The notes below the pieces were generated by a model. That model searched no databases, was not told the origin of the DNA, and worked only from the letters and a program-made list of their open reading frames with translations. Below are positions 36,096 to 49,591 of a DNA stretch of 64,000 nucleotides, piece by piece; positions within the stretch are counted from its first letter, which is position 1; the number at the start of each line of letters is the position of its first letter. This stretch comes from Nissolia schottii (lineage: Eukaryota; Streptophyta; Magnoliopsida; Fabales; Fabaceae): contig QANU01110956.1 in the NCBI GenBank assembly GCA_003254905.1, forward strand, positions 42,619-106,618, given 5' to 3'. The translations under genes and the position numbers were made by a program.

Positions 36096-37628
36096 TGTTG
36101 CTGATGGTTTTGTATGGCTTAGAGAATGGGGGTTGAATCTAAGCAAAGGTTTTCGAAAAATTTTCTGTTCTTTAAAATTTGTCTCCTAAAATTTCAGGAG
36201 ATATCTCCTAGTTTTCTGGGAGACAAGTTTTTTTAAAAACTCAATTTCTTTAAAATGAAAACAGAATTTATTTGGAGAGTAGAGAATGTAAAAGATAGAG
36301 GGAAAAGAAAATTCACACAAGGATTTATACTGGTTCGATTCCTTAACGGGAATCTACATCCAGTTCTTCAAAACGCCAAAACCAATTTTCTTTCACACAA
36401 ATTTCAAGTACAATAACCAACAGTTCCTTTCACTCAGGAACTCTCAAATCAAAACAGAAACTTGAAACAAAACCTTTCTCTCAAGCTCTCTATTACTCGC
36501 CAAAAAAATTTTTCAAACCACAAATATTTTCCAAAACAATGAAGACATGTAAAAAAACTTCAAATCAGAGTTTAAACCAAAATAATTAGAGATGGAGAAG
36601 TTTGTATGTGAAGCTCTTGAGAAGAATATCACGAATGATTTTTGCTCAGGTGTCTTATCTTCTGAGTGATGTCTTATCTTCTGAGTGATGAGGGATGACT
36701 CTTTTATGCTTGACTCTTGAATATTGAAGCTCAAGATTAGCTCCTCTATTTTTGCCATTCTTTCTTGCCATAACTTGTGTGCTTTCTTCTTTTTGTCTTC
36801 AACCATCTTGATTTTTTTTTCTCTTGACCGTTGTAAGGAGAGCTTCTTGCTCTATGAATATTATTTTTCCATTTTCTTGTATACTTCACTTTTTTCTAGC
36901 TCCTGTAACTGTTTGAAGAGGATCTTTTTGTTTCATGATTTTTTGCTTTCCAATTTCTTGTATCCAGACCGTTTGCAAAGAGAGCTTCTTTGTACCATGA
37001 TTTTTTGCTTTCCTATTTTTATTGTATCCATCACGTTTTTAGCCTTCCTTTTTGGTGAGCTTTTTCACGTGATTATTTCTTCCTTTTATTATAAAATATT
37101 GCTTTCCTTTTCTTTGTTCTATTCTATTTTCTTCACTCATGGCTATATTATAGCCTTTTTATATAGATAAGTTTCTTGAAGATAGCTTCCAATTCTGTTG
37201 CTATCTCTATGGCACTTTATTTTGTTTTTCTTTCTTCTATTTACATTAATTTTGCTAACCACTTTTGCCTGCAACACGTTTTCCACTTCTTTCCTTTTTC
37301 CAAACTTATTTCTTTAATCTTCTACCTAAAGTCTTGCTTTGTCAGTGTATGGAGACTTGTGTTTTCTTTTATTTCTCTTTTGTCTCATCTTGTCAATTCA
37401 AACTTTGCTGACAAACTTTCAGCCACAGACCATGCTTTCTGAGATTCATGTTGTCCATAGTCCCTTTCCTTCTTTATTTTCCTTGTGATATTATAATTGC
37501 TAACTTGGGACAAGAGGAAATGATATTGCTAATTAATTTAATTCATCCTGAAACACTAGCACACATATTAAAACGTTCATGCAATGTTTGTCATCATCAA
37601 TTTTATTATTTTACAAATTTAATCAACA
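36096..37628 (-). mobile_element. SIRE-like Copia LTR inserted in the MULE transposase
   Basis: On the minus strand the block opens TGTTGATTAAATTTG (37628) and closes CATCAGCAACA (36096), 1533 bp. The purine tract aaggggga, characteristic of the SIRE/Maximus lineage, lies just outside its start at about 37629-37645. Inside are the CCCCCATTC motif near its end and a phrase like tttatactggttcgattcc. It is thus the 3' LTR of a minus-strand Copia element whose internal part, to the right, is mostly lost. It is a fossil. Confidence 0.6.
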
Positions 37629-38232
37629 ATCTCCCCCTTGATGACAAACACCTAAGAGAAATTCAGAAAGACTTTAAATATACCTCTTTTGGCTGATTTT
37701 CTCCCCCTTAATGTGTGCTCCCCCTTAATGAGAGTTTTTCCTATGTGTCCAGAATTTTGGACTTCCTTTCAATCAAATTTGATAGGAGTTTCTAATTCTG
37801 GAATTCGTTTGACTTTCAAGATTATCTTGATTTCTTAATTCAGAAATTCAAGATATCTGATTTCACTTATAAGTGAGTAATTTTGAATTTAGCCCTTCTT
37901 GGTTTCTTCCTCTTTTTTAACGAGAAAAGGAAGATACAAGGTGGGCTTCACACACATGCAGGCATATATAGTCATGCAATGAGATCGTCCAAGTCCATTC
38001 AAGTTCAATCTTCACATATAACACATAATGACTTGGATAATCTCCAATTATAGTTTGAAAGTTTGAGTGAATGTGTATGCGTGTGCAGTGTTTACATGTG
38101 ATTTTAGTATGGAGGAAAATAAAATAATCCTAACCTAAACACTACCTACCACCTTTCCCCTACCAATTTGCACCTCCTTCATATTTTAATATACTTACAC
38201 TATTAACAACAACAAATAACTATGACTTTTTA
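37629..38232 (-). mobile_element. Residual internal sequence next to the SIRE-like LTR
   Basis: The sequence just outside the LTR has polypurine tracts on the minus strand (three separate ccccctt runs near 37635, 37705 and 37725). No gag or pol frame is recognised before about 38200, so only the 3' end of the internal region seems to survive. Confidence 0.4.
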
Positions 38233-38460
38233 CAAAAAATGCTACATGTACACTCAATTTTATACACCCCTACATACACCATTAATAATGCATAGACTTT
38301 ATTCTCATAAGTGCACAAACATTACAAACTTATAGATGATATTCCCAATTATATTTAATTAAGTGCACAAACATTACATACATTAAAACACAAACTTTAT
38401 GTATATAAGTATAAGGTGTATGTATGGTGTATATTTTTTAGTGTACGTGTAGCAGGACTC
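38233..38460. mobile_element. MULE-type MITE, 228 bp
   Basis: Terminal inverted repeats of about 45 bp: the left arm has tgctacatgtacactcaatt and cccctacatacacc; the right arm read backwards has tgctacacgtacactaaaaa and ccatacatacacc. The 9-mer gacttttta flanks both sides (38224-38232 and 38461-38469), which fits Mutator-type insertion. The interior is AT-rich and non-coding. Confidence 0.65.
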
Positions 38461-38469
38461 GACTTTTTA

Positions 38470-39643
38470 TTACAAGTTCAATAATAGATTAATTCGAATG
38501 TAGGAAATAATGTTGAACACATTTTTAAAAGAAAATCATATCTACTTTTGCAACTCATCTAAGTTTCGGTACTATATGTTAATCTTTTATTCTTATAATT
38601 TGCGACTCATCTAATTTTTTTTGAATTAAACACTACAATAATGTACATATGAGCCTCCATGACATTGATTTTGAGAGCATTTTTAACCAAATGAAGACAT
38701 TTTCAAATTTAAAAATAAAGATTTGGTCAAATTCATTTAAATCAAATAAAATTTAAGAACCCAAAAATTAAAGTATATATATCTTAAAAAAATAGTTCAC
38801 TTTCAAAACAACTTTACAATTGATTTAAATAATTGGTTCATTCAAAAATTATGCATTTTTCCATGTTTTATTTGTAGAAAATTTTCTAGTTATGGTCTAA
38901 CTTCGCCCCTGCCTCTAAATAGGTTTATAGGCTAGACTAAGCCTTGAAAAAAGGTTTATATCAAACTAATTGGCCAAGCTTGGGCTATATATTTAGAACG
39001 CATACCAAACTCATTTTATTCAAAACCTAGCATAATTTAACCTATTTTCACACCTAGATAAATAGCTTTGCAAGCAAATGTCGTTGCAGCTACAAACTAT
39101 GGTCTTATTATTGAAAATGTTACACTTGGTTACTTCCTTCATCATCATGAGATTACTGCCAAACTTAGCAACCTGCTCGGTGCATTATATTTTATCAGAA
39201 TACATGATGGGAGAGAAAAAAAAAGAAGCAGAAAACTTGTTATTCATGCTTAATAAGCTGGGGCGTCATCTTGTATGCACAAGGGCGATTGTCATCCCTA
39301 AAATTTTGATTCTTGAAGTTCTTAATATTAAATGTTTTCTATGTCGTTTTGTTTTGATTAATCAAATTTTACTAAAATAATAAATATATATATATATATA
39401 TATTCATTTGCCCCCTACTGTCACTTTCCATTGTATTTTGAAATAATTCACTTTCATTATTTAATTAATATCAAATCAAAACAATAAATGTAACATTTTT
39501 TTTTCATATTTATTATATTCCAATCACCATGAAATATCAAGCATACTAACATAGCGTAAAAAAAAAAAATAGAAGAGAGACTGTTTCTTGTTTGGTGGGA
39601 TTGGATCCAAGCATTATCAAGCAGGGTGTATGCATCTGTATCG
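38470..39643. other. AT-rich spacer, nothing recognised
   Basis: Contains a TA run near 39383-39403 and several homopolymers. A 100-codon plus-strand frame near 39078 has no recognisable domain and no codon signal. No gene is called. Confidence 0.5.
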
Positions 39644-39995
39644 TCTAGGTTGTAATTTTTTTATCATCTATTCAGAAAATTACTATTAAATTTGGATCTT
39701 GAAATTCATGATTATCACGCTGTAAAATGAGACTAAGAACAAGAAACACATACCCGAATCCATGTCATGATTCAATTGAAGTATCGCTGATTCTTTTCTC
39801 CTTTCTTCCTTAATCTTTCTTTCAATCTCTTCTAATGATGAGAATAACGTTTTTCTCAGGGAGAGTTAGTTTTACCAAAATACCCTTCACTAACTCTATC
39901 ATCTTAATTATTTGTCATCATCTTAATCCCCTTTTATTAGAGTTAGTATACTTGTTACATGGACCACATCATCATGAGATTAAAATAATCTTACA
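39644..39995 (-). repeat. 3' LTR of the Copia element
   Basis: Aligns with 47043-47472 along its length but lacks a segment of about 70-80 bp present there. The polypurine tract lies just outside, at about 39996-40006. Confidence 0.8.
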
Positions 39996-40844
39996 ATCTC
40001 CCACTTGGTCCATGTGACAACTTGAAGATTCAATAACCATAATTGCGCACTTTACATTGAAAAAATCAAGTCATCATCTTTCATTGAATTGAGTTGGTTG
40101 AATCATGATAGTCAATGTCAATCAAAATGACATGTTTCCTTCCATGTATCACAAAACAACTCAACCCAAAGAACTTTAATCAAAGCATACTATAACCTTT
40201 GACTTTATAAATGTCCATAACATGTTATTTCACAGAAACAATACATGTACATAATATGATGTGAATAAAAAATAAATAAATAAAGCAGAAACATAACTGT
40301 AATTGAATTCATATGTGTCATAACGATACGAGCGGGATCCATACATATGTATACATATTATAAAATCAAGCTAACAAGGACTTATCAATAATACCCATTC
40401 TCTTAACATTACCATAAAATGTTTTGGGCGGCAACCCTTTTGTTAGCGGATCCGCTATCATCAATTATGTACCAATATGCTCAATTGACACTTTTTGTTT
40501 CTGCACTTTTTCCTTCACTAACAAGTACTTTAAATCCATGTGTTTTGCACCCTTGAAGTACTTGTCATTCTTAGAGAAGAAGACAGCTGCGAAATTATCA
40601 CGATAAATTTTTAACGGCCTAGATATACCGTCGACAACACTAAACCCCTAGACAAAATTTCGCAACCATAATGCACGAACTGTGGCCTCAAAGCATGCCA
40701 CAAATTCAGCCTCCATAGTAGAAGTAGCAACATTAGACTCTTTTCCACTTTTTCATGAAATAGCCCCTTCAGCTAGTAGAAAGACATAACCAAATGTGAA
40801 TTTCCCGGAGTCTACACATCTCACATAGTCCGAATCTGAGTAGC

Positions 40845-42282
40845 TGACACACACTAAAACGTCGTTAATTTTAGTGCACGATCAAATAATAATTTATAAA
40901 ACTAAATTAAACCCAATAAATGTAGTAAAGGGGGCTAACCTAGGTCGTCTCTTAAGGAAGCAATTAGAACTAATTAAAATTAAAATAACAATAAAAAGGG
41001 GGTTTGAATTGATTGAATTTAAACAAAAGGAATTTAAAACAGAAATAAATCAACAATGATAAAAAGCACTATCTTGTTTCCAGTGTTTCTAGATCAAGGA
41101 TTAATTGTCATTGGTTCCTAATTAATTCATAGGAGGGGATCTTGTTTATTAGCTGAAATCTCTAACTAATATGCAATTCACTTAAGAGACTACGATTGTC
41201 AATCCTCTAAGCATTTATTAATACAAACTAAGATCTCAGCATTAAAAACCCATATCAATTATGTCCCAAATACACAACCTAATTAAATATAATTAGTTCC
41301 CCCCAAAAGTTCCCAAATCATAAATCAATAAATCCTACAATCGTCAAGATCTATCAACGTAGAATTAACCGTAACCAATAACATGTGATCGCTATATTAA
41401 AAAGCAAGATATTAAGAAAACTACCCCTCCATGGATGGAGGATAAAGGCTCATAATAAATAAATAGAATAAGAGAGTGGAAAATAATGGAGAATTAAAAT
41501 AACAAACCTGAGTAAAATAACGAAAGAAATTCGCAAATAGTTGGGAGCTTGCGTTGTCAATGCGAGTGCTCCAACAATCCTTGAAGAACTAATACCTAAG
41601 CACTACTAACATAAACCTAAAGTGCATAAAATAAAAGCAAAAAATGCAGAAAATAAAAGTGGAGGTTAAGTATGAAGTTGTATCAAGTTGTTGAGAGAGG
41701 ATGTCTAATTATAGAGAATTGGTACAAAGTAGGTGTAAATCCCACACTTTTAACACAACAGTTAGTAAAATCTCGATAAATTCAGCTACAGATATCGGAT
41801 TGAGGTGATTCTAATCTCCAATTAAAGCTAAGAGATAGATCTACAACTTTGTAGTTAAGGTAAAATCGAGATTCAATCTCTATCCTGATGCAAAATCATG
41901 GCAAAGTCAGCATTAAAAATTCTCAACAAATCTTTGACCAAATCTTTTTGAATTTGAATTCAATCTTGTATTTATTGATCCAAATCTTCTCTTCAAATCT
42001 CTTCTTCAAATCTTCTCTTCAATCTTATCAAATCTCCTTCAAATCTTCATTGATCCTCTTGATAACTTATTTTCTACAATTAAAATAGAAAACTAAAAAA
42101 GAACAAAAGAAATCTACACATTAATTTTTAAGATAAAATAGTGCTTTCAATTGCGTTTTTCTAAATTTCTCACCAAAAATGATAATGTGCAAAACATATT
42201 AATTAAGCATTAAAACCACACATTTTTAGTATGCAATGATCAATTATAGAATAATAAAATAGGGTATAAACTCCACCTATCA
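40845..42282. mobile_element. 1.44-kb solo LTR inserted in the Copia RNase H region
   Basis: The block runs from tgacacacac (40845) to cacctatca (42282), so it has TG...CA ends in either direction. It is flanked by gtagc (40840-40844) and gtggc (42283-42287), a 5-bp duplication with one change. Its minus-strand start (TGATAGGTGGAGTTTATACC) resembles the fragment at 31027-31354. No coding region adjoins it, so it is a solo LTR. It is younger than the Copia element that it interrupts, and is probably Gypsy-type. Confidence 0.7.
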
Positions 42283-45200
42283 GTGGCCAGCTACTTCAAG
42301 GCTATCTGATTTTCTGTAAGTGAGCATGTAATCCTTGGTGCCTTGCAAATACCTAAGGACCTTCTTTGCAACTTTACAGTGGTCTATTCCGAGATTATTT
42401 TGATACCAACTCAACATTCTAATAATAAAACTTATATCTGGTCGAATGCATATTTGAGCATACAACAAGCTCTCAACCACAGAATCATAAGGAATACACT
42501 ACATTGCCTTTTGTTCCAAATCATTTTTGGGACATTGCATTTGCCAAACTTATCTCCCTTTTGAATTGAAACTATTCTTGAAGAGGAACTTTCCATTCTA
42601 AATCTCTCTAACACTATTGGTATAGCCCTTCTAAGACAATCCCAACACTCATTGCGATCTTTCACGGAATATTTCTATTTTTATCACATAGGACACCTCA
42701 CCCATATCTTTCATTTCAAACTTATTAGAGAGAAGTTTATTTACATCATGTAACAAACCAACATCATTTGCAGCAAGAAGAACGTTGTCAACATACAGAA
42801 CTAATATAATAAATTTACTCCTACTAACCTTCATGTAGATACACCGATTAACAGTGTTCTCTACAAAACCATATGACAAAATAGTACATTGAACTTAAGA
42901 TACCACTGTCGGGAAGCTTGTTTTAGTCCATATATTGACTTCTTTAACTTACACATCAAATTTTCTTTTTCTGTAGTCAAGAACCCTTCGGGTTGGTTCA
43001 TATAAACCTCTTCTTCCAAGTCACCATTAAGAAAGATGGTCTTTACATCCATTTGGTGAAACTCTAGGTCATAATGAGCCACCAAATCCATAACAATTCT
43101 CAAAGAGTCCTTCTTTCAAACTGGAGAGAAGGTCTCTTTATAGTCAATGACGTCCTTTTGAGTGTAACCTTTGGCAACAAGTCTAACCTTATATCTTTCA
43201 ATGTTGCCATTCGAGTCTCGTTTGGTCTTAAAGGTCCATTTACAACTAACTTGTTTTGAACCTTTAGGAAACTCGACTAGATCTTAAACCTTATTGTCAT
43301 ACATTTATTTCAACTCTTCCTTTATAGAATTGAGCCAGTTTTCAGAATTGCCACATTCCATGGCTTGCCTGAATGAGACTGGATCTTCATCAATGCTTAA
43401 GTCACATTCATGCTCAAGTGAATAAACCACATAGTCATCTAAAATAGTTGGTCTTTTCTGCCTTTCAAACTTTCTTAAAGGTATTACTTGTGGTTCATTC
43501 ACTATTTACTCATTAGTGACTTGCACATCGTTGGTCGGTTCATTATCATATGTTCATCTTGTAGGTTTGGAATATTGATTTGTTGTCTTGGAATGCTATG
43601 TGACTGTGATACAACAAAAGGGATAACAACTTGAGGAGAAATGCTAGGTGTAGGAATTTCTACACGGTTCTCCTGAATGTCCACTTTTCGTGATTCCTCA
43701 CACCCATTGAACTGTCCATTTTCAAGGAACTTACCATTACTAGACTCAACTATTCTTGCACTATGTTTAGGACAATAAAATATGTACCCCTTTGACTTTT
43801 TAGGATAGCCAATGAAATAACCACTAATAGTTTTTGCATCAAGCTTCTTTTCGTGTAAACTATATACCTTTACTTTTGTTGGGCAACCCCAAACATGAAG
43901 GTGCCTCAAACTAGGTTTCCTTCCTGTCCATAGTTCATAAGGAGTCTTAGGAATTGCCTTACTAGGAACCGTGTTAAGCAGATACACAATGAATTTTAAT
44001 GCATACATCCACAATGATAAAGGTACATTACTATAATTTATCATGCTCCTAACCATTTCCATAAGAGTACGATTCCACCTTTCAACTACACTATTTTATT
44101 GTGGTGTACCAGGCATTGTATACTGTGCACATATGCCCCGACTTTCGAGAAACTTTGCAAATGGACCAGGACATGTCCTCTTTTATTAAACTTCCCATAA
44201 TATTCACCACCCCTATCAGACCTCACAACCTTTATTTTTCTATCTAACTGTCTTTCTATTTCATTAATGAACATCTCAAGGACGTTCACTAATTGAGACT
44301 TTTCACGAAGTAGATACAAATAACAATAACGTGAGAAGCCATCAATAATGGTGATAAAATACTTTTCACCACCCCAAGATGGAATGTTAAAGGGAACACA
44401 TATGTTAGTGTGTATCAACTCAAGAAGTTAACTGCTTCTTGTAGCCAGACCTTTTGATATATGTTTCGTTTGCTTGCCTTTAATGCAATCCACACATATG
44501 TCCCAGTCATCAAAATCCAATTGAGGTAAGATTTCATTTTTCACTAACCTCAACATCCTATCTTTGGAAATGTGACTTAACCTTTGATGCCATAAGAAAG
44601 CAAAATTCTCATTACGTGCAACACACTTACTACCAGTACTGTGTTCAACATGAAACAGAGATTCAACAAAATTAACATCAAGATTGAAACGGTATAAATC
44701 ATCAACTAAAGTACCAGAACCATATTAATACTTATGTTTATACAAAGTAAAAACACCATTACCAATCCTAAAGTTAAATCCTACATCGTCCAACTTTGCA
44801 ACAGAAACTAAATTCCTAGCACATACAAGAACATAGAGACACTTTTCTAGATCTAAGCAAGAGCCACTGTCCAAGATCAATCTGTAAGTCCCAATTCCTT
44901 TTATTCATGTCTTCATTCCCTTTCCCATATATAAGAACTTTTCAGTTCCTCTTATGAGCTGGATCGAAAGGAATCCCTGCATAACATGTGACACATGAGT
45001 AGTTGCACCAGAATCTAATCACTAGGTGTTATTGGCCACTTCAATAATATTTGATTCGAAACATACGGAAACGTAATATTTACCTTTACTTTTGAACCAT
45101 TTCTTTCTTTTCAGATAATCTTTCTTGAAATGCCCGACCTTCTTGTAGAAGAAACATTTCTTCTTCTTATGGACTCGGCCTTCACGAACCTTCAGTGAAG

Positions 45201-47042
45201 CTTTGTCCTTCTTATCCTTACTACTTCGCTTAGTCTTGTTGTTACCAACTCCATCATGAAATGTGAGATGGAGAGAGTGATCATTCATCTTCTTTATCCT
45301 TCATTCCTCTTGAACCAACATAACCTTAATTTCTTGAAAATTCCATTTTTCCTTAATGGTGTTATAATTCACTTGGAACTGGCCAAACTCAACAGGAAGT
45401 GAGTTCATTATGAACTATACTAGAAAGGACTCACTCACACCCATGCCCATTGATTTCAATTTTGCTGCTGGATTTGCCATTCCGGTTATATGATCATGAA
45501 TGGGTTGTGGCCAATCAGATTTCTGGGTCGTTAACTCATTCATTAAGCTGCTCACAATGGACTTGTCAGTAATATCCGATTGAGAGTATTCCTTAATCTT
45601 TGCCATGAATTCCTTAGCATCTTCTGTCTTAGGCATAGATGGATTAACATTTTCAGCCAACGTTATTCTCATCAAGCTCACACTCAGCCGGTTAGACTTG
45701 TCCCAAGCATAATAAAGATTTTTATCCTCTTTTGAACTAGTCTCAGTAATAGTTGCGAGCTTTTCCTCCATTATTAATTCGAGGTCGAAATCCATAAATC
45801 CTAAATGGAAGCGAATTTGTTCCGACCACTCATCATAATTCAGCCCATTAAACTTGACGATATCATTGACTGCACCATAAAAATTCATGGAAGCTACAAA
45901 ATTTTACACAAACTCATACATTGATGTTTTGAGTAATTTAAATAAATTCAAACAACAACTTTCAGTTATGTATCTAGGTTTACCTTTGGGTGACACTTAA
46001 ATTCATAACTTCAAACTGTAATAATTATCAACCATACTCAAGCCAACATGCATGTTATCTTTAGATATACAAACACGTTCAACAAGTATGTCAATATGTC
46101 ACTATAATATCATTAATTATAAGCAATGGTTCAACTTTGGGCAACCTCCTAGCATAATAATTAATGATTACATTACTTAATTGTGAATAATCACAAATTG
46201 AATTTACTAAATATTAACTTCTTATAGTTAATTTCCATAGTGGCCCATCCCAATTATTAACCCATTCCAAAATAGAAAAAAGAAAGCCCTCAGTTTTTGT
46301 CAGTCCATTCCATGTTTTGACCCAAAAAAAACAAAAGATTTACAGAAGCAAAATTGCTTGTGCAATGTGCGGCATGGTGGTTGCAGAAGCAAATTGCTTA
46401 AGCAAATCACAGCACCTGGCGAGCCTCATGCATGATTGTGAGGTCGAGGAAACCGTTTCACTAGTAGCTAAAGCAGGAGCAAGCCCCATCGCGAGGTCGC
46501 GACTCACCACCACCCTCTCTCCGCGACATCGTCCTCTCTCTACGACGTCGTGACAGATTTAGTATGACGCATCTCGCGCACCGCTGCCCCACCGTCGCAA
46601 GTCTGCACCACCACCGCAAGGTTTTTTGCCGCAACCGTCATGAACACAGTCACAACTGTTAGTGCTTTCTGCATTGGTTCCAAGAAAACTCTGCAACTTT
46701 TCGCGGCCTTCTGCGTCCATTTTGGGTCCTTTCCTCTTTTCTTCGAGCTGAGAAAACGCACACTCTCGCAGGCGTGAATAGATTGCTTCTTTTGATTACA
46801 CTTTGTGTGGCGTGTGCGAACCAGATAATCATAACTCCTATTGAAATAGTTGTAGCATTTGGATAAGGATTAAGAAAAAATGATTTAAACTGTTATCTTG
46901 ATTCCCGAATTTAACAATTTAGGGTTCATAAAATTCTCAAATTTAATAATTTAAGGTTCATAAAATATGAAAAAAATTAAATAAATAAATAACACCATTT
47001 CAGGATAATCATAAATTCCCAACCAATGGCTCTGATACCACG

Positions 47043-47472
47043 TGTAGGTTGTAATTTTCTATCATCCATTGATTTCAGAAAATTACCATTAAATTTGGAT
47101 CTTGAAATTCATGATTATCACGCTGTAAAACGAGACTAAGAACAAGAAACACATACTCGGATCCATGTCGTGATTCAATTGAAATATCTCTGATTCTTTT
47201 CCCCTCTCTTCCTTAATCTTTCTTTCAATCTCTTTTGATGGTGAGAAGAACATTTTTCCCAAAGCAGACCCCAACCCTGATGGTTTCCTTAATCCTTATT
47301 TTTGAGTAACTTCCATCAGATTTATAAGGGAGAAAGGATGATCGGTTTTACTAAAATACCTCCCACTAACTCTACCATCTAGTATTAATTGTCATCATTT
47401 TAATTTCCTTTTATTAGAGTTAGTATAATTATTACATGGACCACATCATTATGAGATTAAAATACTCTTACA
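47043..47472 (-). repeat. 5' LTR of the Copia element
   Basis: Opens on the minus strand with TGTAAGAGTATTTTAATC and ends AATTACAACCTACA, directly followed by a two-base spacer and the tggtatcagagcc primer site. Confidence 0.82.
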
Positions 47473-49300
47473 TATCATTCTACTTGTGAGCCCTGTTGCA
47501 TGCCATGTTTTTTGTGCAGAAAAAAAGTAATGCCATTGTGCCTTATTATCATTATCATTATCACCATCATCATCATCATCATCATCATCCAGTTACAAGT
47601 ACCTCATGTGTGAAGTGCATGTCAATCTATATTTTTATGAGTCACTGGTATCAAAAGATAAAATCAAATAAGAAAATATAAAAAAACTAAGAATAAAATT
47701 GACAAACACAAAGAAATAAGAAGTGATGAAGAATGGTAGTTTTTCTTTTTAAAATAAATGAAAAAATAAAAAAATTGAGTAAGGCTAAAATTTTTTTAGA
47801 GAATCCTCTTTATATGTATAAATTATTATTATTGTTATTATTATTTAGTTAGATTATCGATTTAAACCGTTTTGGTAAAGAAGTTTAAAACATAAAATGA
47901 AAGTGAATGGAAATGAGAGATTATGTGTTCGTAAGCTTGTTTTGAGATTTGAGAAAGGAAAAAAGGAATGGAAGGAAATGAGAATAGGGGTCTATGAGGG
48001 GTGAACAACCTTGTCCTCAAATCCAAGCCCTTGTGTGGGTGACTTCAGCTGTAGAGCTTGGGAGCAAGCAATTTCTGGTGTTTCCTGAATAGGCCCTCTC
48101 GCTCGGGCGTATTTTCTAGTTTCTGTGTTTTCTGGTGTATGTGTGTGTGTTTTTTGTTGTTTTTCTCTTGTGTTCCTTCTATCTGCTTTCTTTCCTAAAA
48201 TCCCTCTCTTTTTATCTGATTCCCCTCTTTTTCCTCTCCTCTTTCTCATTCCTAGGATGCCATTTTGCTTCCTAGGGGGTTGCTCTTGATACGTCACTTC
48301 GAGGCTGCAGGTCAAAGCCCTGGGTCCTTGTGCCTGCAGCCTGAAGTAGGATATGTCACTCTCAAGTTCTGCCCTAATGCAGGTTTCTTACACCATCCTC
48401 CTAGTATAAACAAACTCACTTTTTGTCCTTCTTTCCTAGGCTATTGTGAAGGGTTCCTAAAGTGTGTAAAGTCTCAAAACCCTTGCTGCACTTTCAGCAA
48501 GTCGTCAGAGGGCGTCCAAAAAAGCCTCCTGAGACCACATTTTGCAGGCTGCAACAGGCTATCAGTGGTTGCGAAGGCTATCCGCTTGCTTGCTCCCCAA
48601 GTTCTAACAACTAACCAAAAGGCTTTGAAATAGATCCCATAACATCTTTGGAATGTGGGGCAAGATCCAAAGCCCCTAATCCACAACCCCTCATAGTTTT
48701 CCTTCTTATCTCTTTGTGGATAGGCTCAGTGCATATTTTATTAATATCACCCTATGTCAAACCCTTGTTAACCACACTAGAGCCAAATGTCTATGCTTCT
48801 ATCTTAATTCATCATTGGTGATCATCTTTAATACATGTATTACAAAAAGGTTTATATCAATTACTATATTATATTATATTATCTGATATTATGGTTAAAA
48901 AAACAAATGACACGAAAAATTGCCGATAAAATCAAGAAATCTCCGATAAATTCACCTACTCATTTCAAATATCTCGGAGGGGCCACTACAATATTATATA
49001 CTATATTTTTTTTTTGTACATATATATTATAAATAATAAATGTATAGTTAGTAATTAATTTTTCCCGTAAATTGCAGTTACAAATAGAACCTTTTTACAA
49101 AAAAAGAAAGAAAAGAAGCAAAGGAGACCAGAGCAAGTGGATTCAAAAGCCCAAGAGAAGTGTTTTCATTATTAGGTGGAACAAAAAAGAAAGATAATTA
49201 TTTCATTTTTCATTTTTTTGGCACATTCTTTATTTATTTTGGGCACATAATTACTAGCATTTATTTTTTCCTGATTCCGAATGTATTTAAACTTTCTCCA
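47473..49300. other. Spacer between the Copia element and the kinase promoter
   Basis: Holds an (ATC)n run at about 47540-47590, a GC-richer island at about 48000-48700 that I cannot assign, and AT-rich DNA from 48720 onward. No exon structure is visible. Confidence 0.5.
47540..47590. repeat. (ATC)n microsatellite
   Basis: Imperfect tat-cat triplets pass into about nine perfect cat triplets. Confidence 0.9.
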
Positions 49301-49591
49301 TAAAAGAAAAAAAGATGGTATATAAATATATATTACTTAAAAAAAATACGGTGACAGATTCATTCGAAGTTGAACTGTTTGGCACAGAAACACAAGCTGA
49401 GCCTCTGAGGGAGAAGGAGATAGAGAGTTTCTGAACCAAAAAAAAAAAAAAAAAAAAGAAGAACTTNTTTTCTCTCAGTGCCGTCTTCCGTCTGACTCGG
49501 TCGTTTCGTTTCAGATTCAGTTCAGCTTCAGCTCAAGTATAACCACGAAGCACCTTCTTGTTAGTTCCTTCTTCTTTCCGTGAAACCCTAG
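49300..49591 (+). promoter_or_regulatory. Putative core promoter and untranslated first exon of the kinase gene
   Basis: A TATA-like tatataaatatatat lies near 49319-49333. It is followed by CT-rich leader sequence containing a single N (49467) and then gtgaaaccctag/gtttgt, which reads as an exon end at 49591 with a GT donor. The first coding exon is 4.6 kb away and is preceded by a short AG-rich leader ending at the ATG at 54234. A large 5'-UTR intron is inferred, not proven. Confidence 0.45.

Larger units (their letters stand above)
39644..47472 (-). mobile_element. Copia LTR retrotransposon, decayed, 7.8 kb
   Basis: The element lies on the minus strand, with its 5' LTR at 47043-47472 (430 bp) and 3' LTR at 39644-39995 (352 bp). 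The LTRs open TGTAAGA and close CCTACA or a variant. A primer site tggtatcagagcc follows the 5' LTR near 47030, and a polypurine tract aagtgggagat precedes the 3' LTR. Flanking 5-mers tatcg and tatca look like a target duplication. Parts in order are: leader (45889-47042), gag with a zinc knuckle (about 45020-45890), integrase (about 43500-44420), reverse transcriptase (about 42650-43260) and RNase H (about 42280-42500 and 40390-40844). It is broken many times, roughly a dozen interruptions, and is split by a solo LTR. The LTRs differ by roughly 8% by eye, about three million years at a common plant rate. It is a fossil. Confidence 0.85.

Noticed and set aside
36724-37696. Three successive plus-strand frames of hydrophobic, F- and S-rich sequence
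   Set aside because: They lie inside the SIRE-like LTR and its edge, on the strand opposite to the element. Their composition reflects T-rich DNA.
48265-48633. A 122-codon plus-strand frame in the GC-richer island
   Set aside because: No recognisable motif or start context. Reported only as an unassigned island.
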